Shown here: one piece after another, positions 8,456 to 17,381 of the stretch
Layout of the letters: each line of letters begins with the position of its first letter
How positions within the stretch are numbered: position 1 is the first letter of the stretch
Assembly: GCF_000297115.1 (NCBI RefSeq)
Contig: NZ_CAKP01000067.1
Coordinates: 1-64,000, forward strand
DNA length: 64,000 nt
Direction of reading: 5' to 3'
Origin: Caloramator australicus RC3
GTDB taxonomy: Bacteria > Bacillota > Clostridia > Clostridiales > Caloramatoraceae
Translations under genes and position numbers: made by a program
Notes under the pieces: model-generated
Told to the model about the DNA's origin: nothing
The model's input: only the letters and a program-made list of their open reading frames with translations
Database searches by the model: none

Positions 8456-9118
8456 ATGAAAAAATTCTCTATAGCAATTGATGGACCTGCAGGTGCAGGC
8501 AAAAGCACTATAGCAAAAATTATTGCCCAAAGGTTAAAAATAGAATATATTGACACAGGAGCAATGTATAGGGCAATAACTTTAAAGATTATCAGAAATG
8601 GGACTGATATTAATAACATAGATGAAATTATTGAGTTATTGGAGAAAACTGATATAAATTTTATTAATGGTAGAGTTTATCTGGACGGCGAAGATGTATC
8701 GGAAGAAATAAGATTGCCTGAAATAGGTAAGCTTGTTTCACAAGTAGCTGCAATAAAAGAAGTAAGAGAAAAATTAGTTGCAATTCAGAGGGATATTGCT
8801 AAAAATAAAAGCGTTATTATGGATGGGAGGGATATTGGGACAAACGTTTTAAAGGATGCAGAGATAAAAATATTTTTAGTTGCATCTGTTGAGGAGAGGG
8901 CTAAAAGAAGATATAAAGAGCTTCTAGAAAAGGGAATAGAGGTATCCTATGATGATATAGTTAAAGAAATTGAAAAAAGAGATTATATAGATTCAACCCG
9001 AGAAGTTAACCCATTAAGAAAAGCTGATGACGCAATAGTAGTTAATAATACAAATAAGACATTAGAAGAGGTTGTTGAGGAAATTCTAAATATAGTTTGT
9101 AAAAAAGTTGAGGTGTAA
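8456..9118 (+). CDS. cmk: Cytidylate kinase
   Basis: Phosphorylates CMP and dCMP with ATP. 220 residues. The P-loop GPAGAGKST spans 10-18; the TGAMYRAITL motif (about 37-46) and MDGRDIGTNV (about 122-131) are CMP-binding hallmarks. A late lid segment carries EKRDYIDSTREVNPL. ATG follows GGGGAG. Three bases separate it from plsC. The cmk-plsC-ispH-S1 order is standard in Clostridia. Confidence 0.96.
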   Translation: MKKFSIAIDGPAGAGKSTIAKIIAQRLKIEYIDTGAMYRAITLKIIRNGTDINNIDEIIELLEKTDINFINGRVYLDGEDVSEEIRLPEIGKLVSQVAAIKEVREKLVAIQRDIAKNKSVIMDGRDIGTNVLKDAEIKIFLVASVEERAKRRYKELLEKGIEVSYDDIVKEIEKRDYIDSTREVNPLRKADDAIVVNNTNKTLEEVVEEILNIVCKKVEV

Positions 9119-9121
9119 AGT

Positions 9122-9733
9122 ATGAGCTTATACAGGATTTTAAGGTTTATTGCTAAGGGGGTATTTAAATTAATTTATAGAATCGAAGTTAAAGGAATTG
9201 AGAATATCCCAAAGGATGAAGGAGCGTTAATTTGTCCGAACCATTACACATGGGCTGATCCTGTTATGGTAGCTATTACAACACCAAGACCTATAAGATT
9301 TATGGCAAAGTTTGAGGCTTTTCAGAACCCTTTTTTGAGATTTTTATTAAAAAATTTAGGAGCTTTTCCTGTAAGGAGGGGGGAGCCTGATTTAAATGCT
9401 ATAAAAACAGCATTGAAGTTATTAAAGGATGAAAATTTATTAGGGCTTTTTCCACAGGGAACAAGAGTTAAGGGAGACGATTTAGGGAAGGCCCACTCTG
9501 GTGTAGCTTTACTTTCAATTAAATCAAATAAAAAAGTTATTCCTGTATATATAGGAGGAAACTATGTTCCGTTTACAAAAATGAGGGTTTTTTTTGGAGA
9601 GCCAATTGATTTTTCAGCATATACTAAGGACAAGCTAACTGGTGAGGATTATTTAAGATTAAGCCAAATAGTTATGGAAAAGATTAAAGAATTAAAAGAG
9701 GGGGGAATAAATGATGGAAATTCTTCTTGCTAA
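9122..9733 (+). CDS. plsC: 1-acyl-sn-glycerol-3-phosphate acyltransferase
   Basis: Adds the second acyl chain to lysophosphatidic acid at the cytoplasmic face of the membrane. 203 residues. The catalytic HX4D motif is NHYTWADP (His41, Asp46); the FPQGTR glycerophosphate-binding motif is at 110-115. The N-terminus is amphipathic or hydrophobic (LYRILRFIAKGVFKLIY), as expected for membrane association. The gene overlaps the start of ispH-S1 by 23 bases, implying coupling. Confidence 0.92.
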   Translation: MSLYRILRFIAKGVFKLIYRIEVKGIENIPKDEGALICPNHYTWADPVMVAITTPRPIRFMAKFEAFQNPFLRFLLKNLGAFPVRRGEPDLNAIKTALKLLKDENLLGLFPQGTRVKGDDLGKAHSGVALLSIKSNKKVIPVYIGGNYVPFTKMRVFFGEPIDFSAYTKDKLTGEDYLRLSQIVMEKIKELKEGGINDGNSSC

Positions 9734-11675
9734 AAATGCCGGATTTTGTTTTGGAGTTAAAAATGCTATGGAAAAGGCATTAAAAGCTTCTGAGGAAGAA
9801 AAAAATGTAAAAACATTAGGGCCTATTATTCATAATCCGGATGCAGTAAGACTTTTAGAAGAAAAGGGTGTTTGCTCACTAAATAGCGTAGAGGATGTTG
9901 GAGAAGATGACACGATAATAATAAGATCTCATGGGATAGGAAAGGGTGAATACGAAATCTTAAAAAGTAAGGCTATGAAAGTAATAGATGCTACATGCCC
10001 ATATGTAAAAAATATACACAACATTGTAGAGAAAAACTTCAAAAACGGATATAAGATAGTTATCATAGGTGATTCTGAACATCCTGAAGTAAAAGGGATT
10101 AATGGCTGGTGTGATAACGAAGCGATTATTATTAAGGATATTGATGGGGTTGTGGAGGATAATTTTAAAAATCAAAGAGTTTGCGTAGTTTCACAGACCA
10201 CGTTTAATGCAAAAAAATGGCATGAAATAGCTTGTAAAATTATTGCTTTAACCAAAGAGGCTTTAATAATTAATACAATTTGTAGTGCCACTGAAATAAG
10301 GCAAAAAGAAACTGAGGATATATCAAAAAAAGTTGACCTAATGATAGTTATTGGTGGGAAAAATAGCTCAAATACAAGAAAACTTTACGAAATTTCAAAG
10401 GAAAATTGTAATAACGTTATGCTTATTGAAAATGCTAATGAACTTAACATAGAAAAAATAAAACAATTTAATAAAATAGGAATAACTGCTGGCGCATCTA
10501 CTCCACAATTTGTTATAGAGGAAGTAATGAATAATTTGGTTAGTATATCAAATGAAGATAAGATTACTAATGATGTTTTTGAGAAAAATAAATTAGAAAC
10601 TAAAATTGAAGATTCTAATGATATGGATTTAGATTATTTTAGTGATTTTATAAAAATTGAAGTAGGAGATGTTGTAATGGGTAAGGTTCTCCATGTTACA
10701 GATGAAGAGGTGTATTTTGATATAGGCTATAAATCCGATGGAATTTTACCAAAGGAAGAAGCATCTAACTTGCAGATTAATCTTAAGGAAAAATTCAAAA
10801 TAGGAGAAGAATACGAGGTTGAGATTATAAAGCTAAATGATGGAGAAGGAAATGTTTTATTAAGCAGAAGGAGTCTAGAAAAGGAAGAATTCATAGAAAA
10901 CCTAAAGAATTATAAACATGATGGAACATTAGTTGATATAGAAGTTATTAGAGTGATTAAGGGAGGATTTGAATGTAAAATAGGAGAATTAAGATGCTTT
11001 ATGCCCCTTTCACACTCAGGCATCGATTTAGTAAAGGATAATCCTGAGGATTTAGTTGGGAAAAAACTTAAGGCAAATGTTTTAGAAGTAAAAGAAGATG
11101 GTAAAATTGAAATAATAGTATCAAGAAGGGAAGTTGCAAGACATGAAAGGCAACAAAGGTCTAGGAATATAATATTAAATCTTCAGGAAGGTATGACACA
11201 AAGAGGTAAAGTTAAGACTATAATAGATTCTGGTGTATTTGTAGATACTGGAGATTATGATGCCTTTATCCCAGTTTCAGAATTATCCTGGAAGAGAATT
11301 CAAAAACCAAGCGATGTAATTAAAATAGGAGATATAGTAGAATTTATAATAATAAAATTGGATAAAGCATTAGGAAAGGTTACTGGAAGCATAAAACGAA
11401 CTATGGAAACACCTTGGGAAAAGTTTATTAAAAAATACTCTGTAGAAGATATAGTAGAAGGTAAAATAGTGGCATTTGCAGAATTTGGAGCCTTCGTAGA
11501 ATTAGAAGAAGGTGTTCAAGGCTTAGTTCATATATCGAATATGTCTCATATAAGAATAAATAAGCCTCAGGATATTGCTAAGATTGGCCAAAAGGTAAAA
11601 GTAAAAATAATAGATATTGATTATGAAAACAAAAGAATATCACTATCTATAAAGGATGCAAAAAATAGCAGGTGA
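9711..11675 (+). CDS. ispH-rpsA: Fused IspH (HMBPP reductase) and ribosomal protein S1 homologue
   Basis: 654 residues. Residues about 1-285 are 4-hydroxy-3-methylbut-2-enyl diphosphate reductase, the last step of the MEP isoprenoid pathway; Cys13, Cys96 and Cys191 are the iron-sulfur ligands. Residues about 315-650 contain four S1 RNA-binding repeats (starting near GDVVMGKVLHV, GTLVDIEVIRV, GMTQRGKVKTI and EDIVEGKIVAF). This fusion is known from Clostridia. There are two adjacent start codons (9711 and 9714) behind GAGGGGGG, inside the end of plsC. The stop codon lies in the terminator stem. No internal start that would give free S1 is obvious, so both activities probably come from one polypeptide. 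Confidence 0.95.
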   Translation: MMEILLAKNAGFCFGVKNAMEKALKASEEEKNVKTLGPIIHNPDAVRLLEEKGVCSLNSVEDVGEDDTIIIRSHGIGKGEYEILKSKAMKVIDATCPYVKNIHNIVEKNFKNGYKIVIIGDSEHPEVKGINGWCDNEAIIIKDIDGVVEDNFKNQRVCVVSQTTFNAKKWHEIACKIIALTKEALIINTICSATEIRQKETEDISKKVDLMIVIGGKNSSNTRKLYEISKENCNNVMLIENANELNIEKIKQFNKIGITAGASTPQFVIEEVMNNLVSISNEDKITNDVFEKNKLETKIEDSNDMDLDYFSDFIKIEVGDVVMGKVLHVTDEEVYFDIGYKSDGILPKEEASNLQINLKEKFKIGEEYEVEIIKLNDGEGNVLLSRRSLEKEEFIENLKNYKHDGTLVDIEVIRVIKGGFECKIGELRCFMPLSHSGIDLVKDNPEDLVGKKLKANVLEVKEDGKIEIIVSRREVARHERQQRSRNIILNLQEGMTQRGKVKTIIDSGVFVDTGDYDAFIPVSELSWKRIQKPSDVIKIGDIVEFIIIKLDKALGKVTGSIKRTMETPWEKFIKKYSVEDIVEGKIVAFAEFGAFVELEEGVQGLVHISNMSHIRINKPQDIAKIGQKVKVKIIDIDYENKRISLSIKDAKNSR

Positions 11676-11693
11676 GAATCCTGCTATTTTTTT
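11662..11693 (+). terminator. Terminator after ispH-S1
   Basis: Stem AAAATAGCAGG (11662-11672) and CCTGCTATTTT (11680-11690), with a T-run. The stop codon lies at the stem-loop border. Confidence 0.92.
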
Positions 11694-11836
11694 GCTATTA
11701 TATTGCATTTTTTGAAAATAGTCATATAATATAAGTAGTAGAAATAGTAACTTTGCTTAAAAATAAGAGATTTATTGAGAAAAATTGATATGTTTTAATT
11801 GTAATTTTAAATAATTATGGATTTTGTTTAAAATGC

Positions 11837-11864
11837 TTGACTTTTTGTGTTATTTTGATAAAAT
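11837..11864 (+). promoter_or_regulatory. speD promoter
   Basis: TTGACT (11837-11842), 16 bases, TAAAAT (11859-11864), about 40 bases before the start codon. The 230-base gap before speD is AT-rich and shows no riboswitch or other clear element. Confidence 0.6.
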
Positions 11865-11905
11865 TTAATTATTGTAAAAAATGAAAAAGGAGGTTGAGAG
11901 TTAGA

Positions 11906-12286
11906 ATGAACGCTTTGGGTCGTCACATAATTGCAGAGATTTATGGTTGTGATGCAGAAATTTTAAACGACAGAGAAAAGATTGAAAAGATAATGGTTGA
12001 TGCTGCACTTATGGCTGGTGCTGAAGTTAGGGAAGTAGCTTTTCATAAATTTAGTCCACTTGGCGTTAGTGGCGTTGTAGTTATTTCTGAATCTCACCTT
12101 ACAATTCATACTTGGCCAGAGTTAGGATACGCTGCAGTAGATGTCTTTACATGCGGCGATCATATAAATCCTTGGGATGCTTGTAATTATATGACTGAAA
12201 AATTTGGAGCAACCCATATTACTGCTACTGAAGTTAAAAGAGGTTTGTTTGATCAACCTGTTCAAGTAAAAGTTTCATCGTTATAA
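11906..12286 (+). CDS. speD: S-adenosylmethionine decarboxylase proenzyme
   Basis: Pyruvoyl enzyme making decarboxylated SAM, the aminopropyl donor for spermidine. 126 residues, as in the short SpeD/SpeH class of Firmicutes and Thermotoga. The proenzyme self-cleaves before Ser63 in [12 protein letters not shown], which becomes the pyruvoyl group; His68 and Cys83 match the conserved processing and catalytic residues. I chose the ATG at 11906; an earlier in-frame TTG touches the AAGGAGG ribosome site and would leave no spacing. No speE lies nearby, so spermidine synthase must be elsewhere. Monocistronic. Confidence 0.95.
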   Translation: MNALGRHIIAEIYGCDAEILNDREKIEKIMVDAALMAGAEVREVAFHKFSPLGVSGVVVISESHLTIHTWPELGYAAVDVFTCGDHINPWDACNYMTEKFGATHITATEVKRGLFDQPVQVKVSSL

Positions 12287-12290
12287 ATTC

Positions 12291-12326
12291 AAAAATGCGC
12301 CCTAAATCACAAGGACGCATTTTTTA
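12291..12326. terminator. Bidirectional terminator between speD and ppaC
   Basis: AAAAATGCGCCC (12291-12302) pairs with GGACGCATTTTT (12313-12324) with one mismatch. A-run and T-run on either side make it usable from both convergent genes. Confidence 0.88.
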
Positions 12327-12332
12327 TTTGTG

Positions 12333-13955
12333 TTATTCAATTATTTGTGAAAGTGGAGGAATTATTTGCTTTTTCCTTGAAATTACTCCAGGCAAAAATA
12401 CAAAATTATTATGCACATCCACGTTAAAGGCCTTTGCAATAAGATCTTTTTCCTTTCCTGTAAATATTATCTCTGAACCTTCTCTAATAATATCAGTTAA
12501 CATTATTATTAATAAATCATATCCTTTTTCGTTACATAATTTGTTCATGAAATTTAATAAATCATTTTTGGTTTCACCAAGGCTTTCAACGTTCATAGTA
12601 TTAACTTGACTTATACCAATTTTATATTTTCCAAGTTTAAATTCTTTAAAATCTTGGAAGAAAATTTCTTCTGGCGTTCTGTTTTGAAGAGATGTTCCAG
12701 CTCTAAACATTTCAAGGGCAAAGCTTTCGATATCTATACCAGCTATTTCTGCCAGCCTTTCAGCTGTTATTTTATCTATGTATGTGCAGGTAGGTGATTT
12801 AAATTTAACTGTATCTGATATAATAGCTGCACAAAGTAAACCAGCAATATTCTTTGGGGGTCTAATCCCATTTTCAAAATACATCCCTGCAATTATAGTC
12901 GATGTGCTTCCGACAGGTTCATTCCTAAAGAAAATAGGTTTACCCGTCTGAATGTCAGCAACTCTATGGTGATCTATAATTTCAAGGATTTCGGCATCAT
13001 CAATTCCATGGACAGTTTGGGATCTTTCGTTATGGTCTACTAAAATAACCTGCTTTTTCTTTTGTGATATTAAATGATATCTTGATATAAAACCATAGAT
13101 TTTATTATTTTCATCTAAAACAGGATAACTTCTATATCTTGTTTGCAGCATCTTATCTCTTATTTCATCTACAAAATCATCGATATGGAAGCTTATTATA
13201 TTTTCAGTAGTCATTACATATTTTACAGGTATGCTTTGATTTATTAATCTGGCAGTAGTATAGGTGTCATTAGGTGTATTTATAATAATGCAGTTGTTTT
13301 GTTTTGCAAGTTCTAAAATTTCATCCTCAGCACTAAACCCTCCAGTTATAATTAAACAATTAGCTCCAAGTTCTATAGCCTTTTTTTGGGAATCCTTTCT
13401 GTTGCCTATTATTACGATATCTCCCTTTTCAATAAACGGCTTCATGCTTTCAGGGGACAAAGCTGCAACTACTATTTTACCGTTGGAATTAAATTTCGCT
13501 TCGTCTCCCAAAATAATTTTAGCGTTTAAGGTTTCCAATATATTTCTCAATGGCGTTTTAATTATATTGTTTTCAAGTGTATCCATGTATTTACTTGTAA
13601 TATTGGATAATGTAACAAGCCCCAAAAATTTTTCGTTTTCATCGATAACTGCCAGCGTCTTGACATTGTTTTTTTTCATAAGCATCCAAGCGGTTTTTAT
13701 AGAAGAATCTGGGGATATTGGGATTACTTTATCCAAGTTTAAATCTGAAACTTGAGTTTTTACAGTTGGAAGGATGTCTGGCTTTGGAATATTAAAGTAA
13801 TTTAATACAAAGTCTGTTTCTTGATTGATATCCCCAAGTCTTTTAGCGATTGCGTTAAAACCCAAACGTTTTTTTAGCTCAGCATAGGCTATTGCAGCTG
13901 AAATTGAGTCAGTATCAGGATTTTTGTGGCCAAATATGTAAATAATATCTGTCAT
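12333..13955 (-). CDS. ppaC: Manganese-dependent inorganic pyrophosphatase with CBS and DRTGG domains
   Basis: Hydrolyses pyrophosphate to phosphate. 540 residues, longer than the roughly 310-residue class II enzymes because regulatory domains are inserted. The N-terminal DHH half has GHKNPDTDSI (His10, Asp14, Asp16). Then come CBS, DRTGG-like and CBS regions (about 70-300), the central DHH motif IIDHHRVAD, and a C-terminal DHHA2 domain. In characterised CBS-PPases, adenine nucleotides bind the CBS pair and control activity; that is inferred here. I chose the ATG behind AGGAGGTG; an upstream in-frame start lies before the Shine-Dalgarno. It is transcribed toward speD and divergent from the P-ATPase. 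Confidence 0.93.
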   Translation of the reverse strand: MTDIIYIFGHKNPDTDSISAAIAYAELKKRLGFNAIAKRLGDINQETDFVLNYFNIPKPDILPTVKTQVSDLNLDKVIPISPDSSIKTAWMLMKKNNVKTLAVIDENEKFLGLVTLSNITSKYMDTLENNIIKTPLRNILETLNAKIILGDEAKFNSNGKIVVAALSPESMKPFIEKGDIVIIGNRKDSQKKAIELGANCLIITGGFSAEDEILELAKQNNCIIINTPNDTYTTARLINQSIPVKYVMTTENIISFHIDDFVDEIRDKMLQTRYRSYPVLDENNKIYGFISRYHLISQKKKQVILVDHNERSQTVHGIDDAEILEIIDHHRVADIQTGKPIFFRNEPVGSTSTIIAGMYFENGIRPPKNIAGLLCAAIISDTVKFKSPTCTYIDKITAERLAEIAGIDIESFALEMFRAGTSLQNRTPEEIFFQDFKEFKLGKYKIGISQVNTMNVESLGETKNDLLNFMNKLCNEKGYDLLIIMLTDIIREGSEIIFTGKEKDLIAKAFNVDVHNNFVFLPGVISRKKQIIPPLSQIIE

Positions 13956-14100
13956 TAAAACACCTCCTATATACTTAAATATTATAACCAATAAATACTA
14001 TTTTTTAAATAATGACTTCTTTTTGTGATATAACTATATATTTAAAAATATATTTTAATTAGATTTATCTTCTTTAATTTTAACTAAGGGGGATGGTATT

Positions 14101-16701
14101 TTGGCATTTTATGGAGTCGACATAAAAAAAGAAAATGAATTTTTAGGTTTAACAAAATACGAAGTAAAAAAGAGGCAACAAAAATATGGGTATAATGAAA
14201 TAGCTAAAAAGAAAAAGAAATCATCATTAATTATCTTTTTGTCACAGTTCAATGATTTTATAGTATGGGTTCTATTAGTTGCAACTATAATTTCTATATT
14301 TTTGGGGGAAATCGCCGATGCAATAACTATATTTATAATAATATTGATGGACGGAATTTTAGGCTTCATTCAGGAATATAGGACCGAGAAGGCTTTAGAA
14401 GCTTTAAAGGAGTTTGCTGCACCAACTGCAAAGGTTATTCGCGAAGGAAAGAAAATGGTAATAAAGGCTAAAGAATTAGTTATAGGAGACATAGTAGAAT
14501 TAGAAAGCGGTGATAGAGTTCCTGCAGACATATTGATATTAAAATGCGATGCCCTACAGAGCGATGAGTCAATTTTGACTGGCGAATCAATGCCGATTGA
14601 TAAAAAAGCTTATAATGGAGATAAAATAAAACAAGAAAATATGGTCTATATGGGCTGTTTAGTAACTAAAGGGAAGGCCTTAGGTAAAGTTATAGCAACT
14701 GGGATGAATACAGAAATGGGTAAAATAGCAGATATGCTAGAAAATATAAATGATAACAAGACCCCTCTTCAGGAAAAACTTGATAAATTAGGAGAATATC
14801 TTGTATATCTAATATTGGCGATATGCGCATTGGTTACTATTACAGGGATATTAAGGGGCGAAAACATATATAAAATGTTTTTAGTTGGTGTAAGTTTAGC
14901 AGTTGCTGCTATTCCAGAAGGTCTTCCTGCAGTAGTAACTGTTTCATTAGCATTGGGAGTTCAAAGGATGATGAGAAAAAATGCTCTTGTAAGAAGACTT
15001 CCGGCAGTGGAGACATTAGGCTGCACCCAGGTAATCTGCTCCGATAAAACTGGAACATTAACTCAAAATAGGATGACGGTGAGGAAATTATATATTTTGA
15101 ATAAGGAATATAAAATAGCTGGTGAAGGTTATGACATAAAGGGAGAATTATTATATGAAGGAATAAGGGTAAACTTAAACAATAAGGAAGCCTTTAAAAA
15201 ATTGCTTGAATGTTGTGTTTTATGTAATAACTCTTCGATTGAAGGGAATAATTATTTAGGAGATCCTACTGAAATTGCATTACTTGTATTAGCGGCAAAA
15301 TTTGGATACAAAAAGGAAGAACTAAAGGAATTCAAAATATTAAAGGAGAACCCCTTTGATTCTGATAGAAAGATGATGTCGGTTCTTGTGCAAAAGGGCA
15401 ATAGAAAATTTCTTTTCGTAAAAGGAGCACCTGAGAAGGTTATGGAAAATTGTAAAGCTCTTTTGGAAGATATGAAGACAAGAGTTATAACAGAAAACGA
15501 TAGAAAGGCAATTTTATCAGCTAATGATAAATTGGCAAAGGAAGCATTGAGAGTATTGGCTTTTGCTTATAAAGAAATTGAAAACACGGAGGACGAAAAG
15601 GAACTAATATTTTTAGGTTTAGCAGGAATGATTGATCCCCCAAGAAAGGAAGTTTATGATGCTGTAGTAGAGGCAAAAATGGCGGGAATAGTTCCAGTGA
15701 TGATAACAGGTGATCATAAATTAACAGCTGAGGCTATAGCAAAGGAATTAGGCATATTAAACGAAAAGGAGCTTATATTAACAGGAGAAGAACTAAATAA
15801 AATCTCAGAAAAAGAACTTGATGATATAATAATGAAAGTAAAAGTTTTTGCTAGAGTGACTCCAACACATAAATTCAGAATAGTTAAGGCATATAAGAGA
15901 AAAGGACTAGTGGTTGCAATGACTGGCGATGGAGTTAATGATGCTCCAGCGGTAAAGGAAGCCGATATAGGTGTTGCTATGGGTAAAAGTGGAACAGATG
16001 TAACTAAAGAATCGGCATCTTTAATATTGCTTGATGATAATTTTGCAACTATTGTTACTGCAGTTAAAGAGGGTAGAATTATTTATGATAACATAAGAAA
16101 ATTTATAAGATATCTTCTTTCATGCAATATTGGGGAAGTATTGACTATGTTTTTAAGTTCATTGTTGAGTTTACCTATTCCGCTATTACCGATACAGATA
16201 TTATTTGTAAATTTAGCTACGGATGGCCTACCTGCAATGGCTCTTAGCATGGAAAAGGGAGAAAAGGATATCATGCAAAGGATGCCAAGGAAAAGGGATG
16301 AAAGCATATTTTCGGAGGGATTGTTACACAAAATTATCTTAAGAGGAATACTTATCGGTTTGTGCACAGTGGCATCCTATGCAATAAGTTTAAATTATTT
16401 TGGCAACATTGTTATATCTAGAACAATAGCCCTTGGCACATTAATAATGTCGCAGTTATTCCATGTTTTTGAGTGTCGTTCAGAGAGACAATCTATATTT
16501 AATATAGGTATTTTGACTAATAAATATTTAATATATGCAGTTTTATCTTCGCTATTTATGTTGATTTTTATAATTTACAATCCCTTCATGCAGAAGGTTT
16601 TTTATACGCAACCTTTGAATACTATTCAATGGCTTATAGTGCTATTATTTTCAGGTATAATTTCTTTGATTTCTAGCCTTTATTGGTATAAAAGAAATTA
16701 A
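14101..16701 (+). CDS. P-type Ca2+-transporting ATPase (P2A type)
   Basis: 866-residue inner-membrane ion pump. The phosphorylated Asp315 lies in CSDKTGTLTQNRMTV. The actuator TGES loop (ILTGESMP), the KGAPEKV nucleotide site, MITGDHKLTAEA and TGDGVNDAPAVKEADIGVAMG are all intact. The M4 motif AAIPEGLPAVV and M6 LFVNLATDGLPAMAL are those of SERCA/PMR1-like calcium pumps. It starts at TTG behind AAGGGGGATG; no ATG in this frame is near. A terminator follows. Calcium is the family substrate; manganese or other cations cannot be excluded from sequence. Confidence 0.9.
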   Translation: MAFYGVDIKKENEFLGLTKYEVKKRQQKYGYNEIAKKKKKSSLIIFLSQFNDFIVWVLLVATIISIFLGEIADAITIFIIILMDGILGFIQEYRTEKALEALKEFAAPTAKVIREGKKMVIKAKELVIGDIVELESGDRVPADILILKCDALQSDESILTGESMPIDKKAYNGDKIKQENMVYMGCLVTKGKALGKVIATGMNTEMGKIADMLENINDNKTPLQEKLDKLGEYLVYLILAICALVTITGILRGENIYKMFLVGVSLAVAAIPEGLPAVVTVSLALGVQRMMRKNALVRRLPAVETLGCTQVICSDKTGTLTQNRMTVRKLYILNKEYKIAGEGYDIKGELLYEGIRVNLNNKEAFKKLLECCVLCNNSSIEGNNYLGDPTEIALLVLAAKFGYKKEELKEFKILKENPFDSDRKMMSVLVQKGNRKFLFVKGAPEKVMENCKALLEDMKTRVITENDRKAILSANDKLAKEALRVLAFAYKEIENTEDEKELIFLGLAGMIDPPRKEVYDAVVEAKMAGIVPVMITGDHKLTAEAIAKELGILNEKELILTGEELNKISEKELDDIIMKVKVFARVTPTHKFRIVKAYKRKGLVVAMTGDGVNDAPAVKEADIGVAMGKSGTDVTKESASLILLDDNFATIVTAVKEGRIIYDNIRKFIRYLLSCNIGEVLTMFLSSLLSLPIPLLPIQILFVNLATDGLPAMALSMEKGEKDIMQRMPRKRDESIFSEGLLHKIILRGILIGLCTVASYAISLNYFGNIVISRTIALGTLIMSQLFHVFECRSERQSIFNIGILTNKYLIYAVLSSLFMLIFIIYNPFMQKVFYTQPLNTIQWLIVLLFSGIISLISSLYWYKRN

Positions 16702-16735
16702 AGGAAGTAAAGACAGCTTTACTTCCTTATTATTT
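16701..16735. terminator. Shared terminator between the P-ATPase gene and its convergent neighbour
   Basis: AAGGAAGTAAAG (16701-16712) pairs perfectly with CTTTACTTCCTT (16717-16728). It touches the stop codons of both convergent genes. The T-run on the plus strand is weak. Confidence 0.75.
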
Positions 16736-17129
16736 GTTTTTGTTGAAGCTTTTTAAGGTCAAGTCCGATAGGAATTAATTCTTTTTTAGTTGTCATATTT
16801 ATGACATTCATTATTTCTATAACATCAGAATCTTTCTTTTTGTTCTTTTTAGGTTTTAAACCTTGAATTAAAACTAAATGCCCCTGATTTACTTGAATAA
16901 ATTCTGGCTTTTTAAAGAACCTTCTTTTTTTGTATTGGCACTTAACTACAAGTTTGCTTCTTTCAGGTTTTACAACAATATCAACCTTTAGCAAGTGAAT
17001 AAATCCCAATATTACTTTTTCAGCAACTTTTACACTTAGAACATGTCCGTGAACCTGGGTTAGGCGATCTTTATATTTTTCCCAGTAAGCATCTTGAAGT
17101 TTTTGATTTAATTTTTCTTTAAATCCCAT
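16719..17129 (-). CDS. Hypothetical lysine-rich protein, 136 aa
   Basis: I do not recognise it. The protein is strongly basic, without signal peptide or membrane helix. The N-terminal 30 residues look helical (GFKEKLNQKLQDAYWEKYKD). A beta-rich middle follows with GHVLSVKVAEKVILGFIHLL and RSKLVVKCQYKKRRFFKKPE, then a KKNKKKDSD linker and a hydrophobic/charged tail. Basic beta-rich composition would suit nucleic acid binding, but that is a guess. ATG follows AAAGGAG. The stop codon lies in the terminator stem shared with the P-ATPase gene. About 250 AT-rich bases separate it from hypF. Confidence 0.65.
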   Translation of the reverse strand: MGFKEKLNQKLQDAYWEKYKDRLTQVHGHVLSVKVAEKVILGFIHLLKVDIVVKPERSKLVVKCQYKKRRFFKKPEFIQVNQGHLVLIQGLKPKKNKKKDSDVIEIMNVINMTTKKELIPIGLDLKKLQQKQIIRK

Positions 17130-17262
17130 ATTTCATTCTCCTTTATACTAAATTTATTGTAAAAAATTGCTTAAAAAAATCTTAACATTATTATATTATA
17201 ACAATAATTTAGAGTGTAGTCGAGGGGGAATAGATTGTTAATAATTTAATCTGTTAAATCTA

Positions 17263-17291
17263 TTTAAAAAATAAATAAATTGTGTTATACT
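17263..17291 (+). promoter_or_regulatory. Possible promoter of the hyp-mbh cluster
   Basis: TTTAAA (17263-17268), 17 bases, TATACT (17286-17291). The -35 is weak. It is the best candidate I see in the 252-base gap before hypF. Nothing else is evident in that gap. Confidence 0.35.
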
Positions 17292-17381
17292 TATATAAAG
17301 CCCAAAATTTAACTAATTTTTCTATCTGTTATATATAAAAATAGATACTGTTATATCAAATAAAATACAGGTGATAAAATT

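Noticed and set aside
13264-13755. Plus-strand frame of 163 codons inside ppaC
   Set aside because: It is antisense to well-conserved pyrophosphatase sequence and has no ribosome site; a shadow frame.
17130-17381. Riboswitch or nickel-responsive operator before hypF
   Set aside because: No conserved RNA fold or clear palindrome could be recognised; only a weak promoter was kept.
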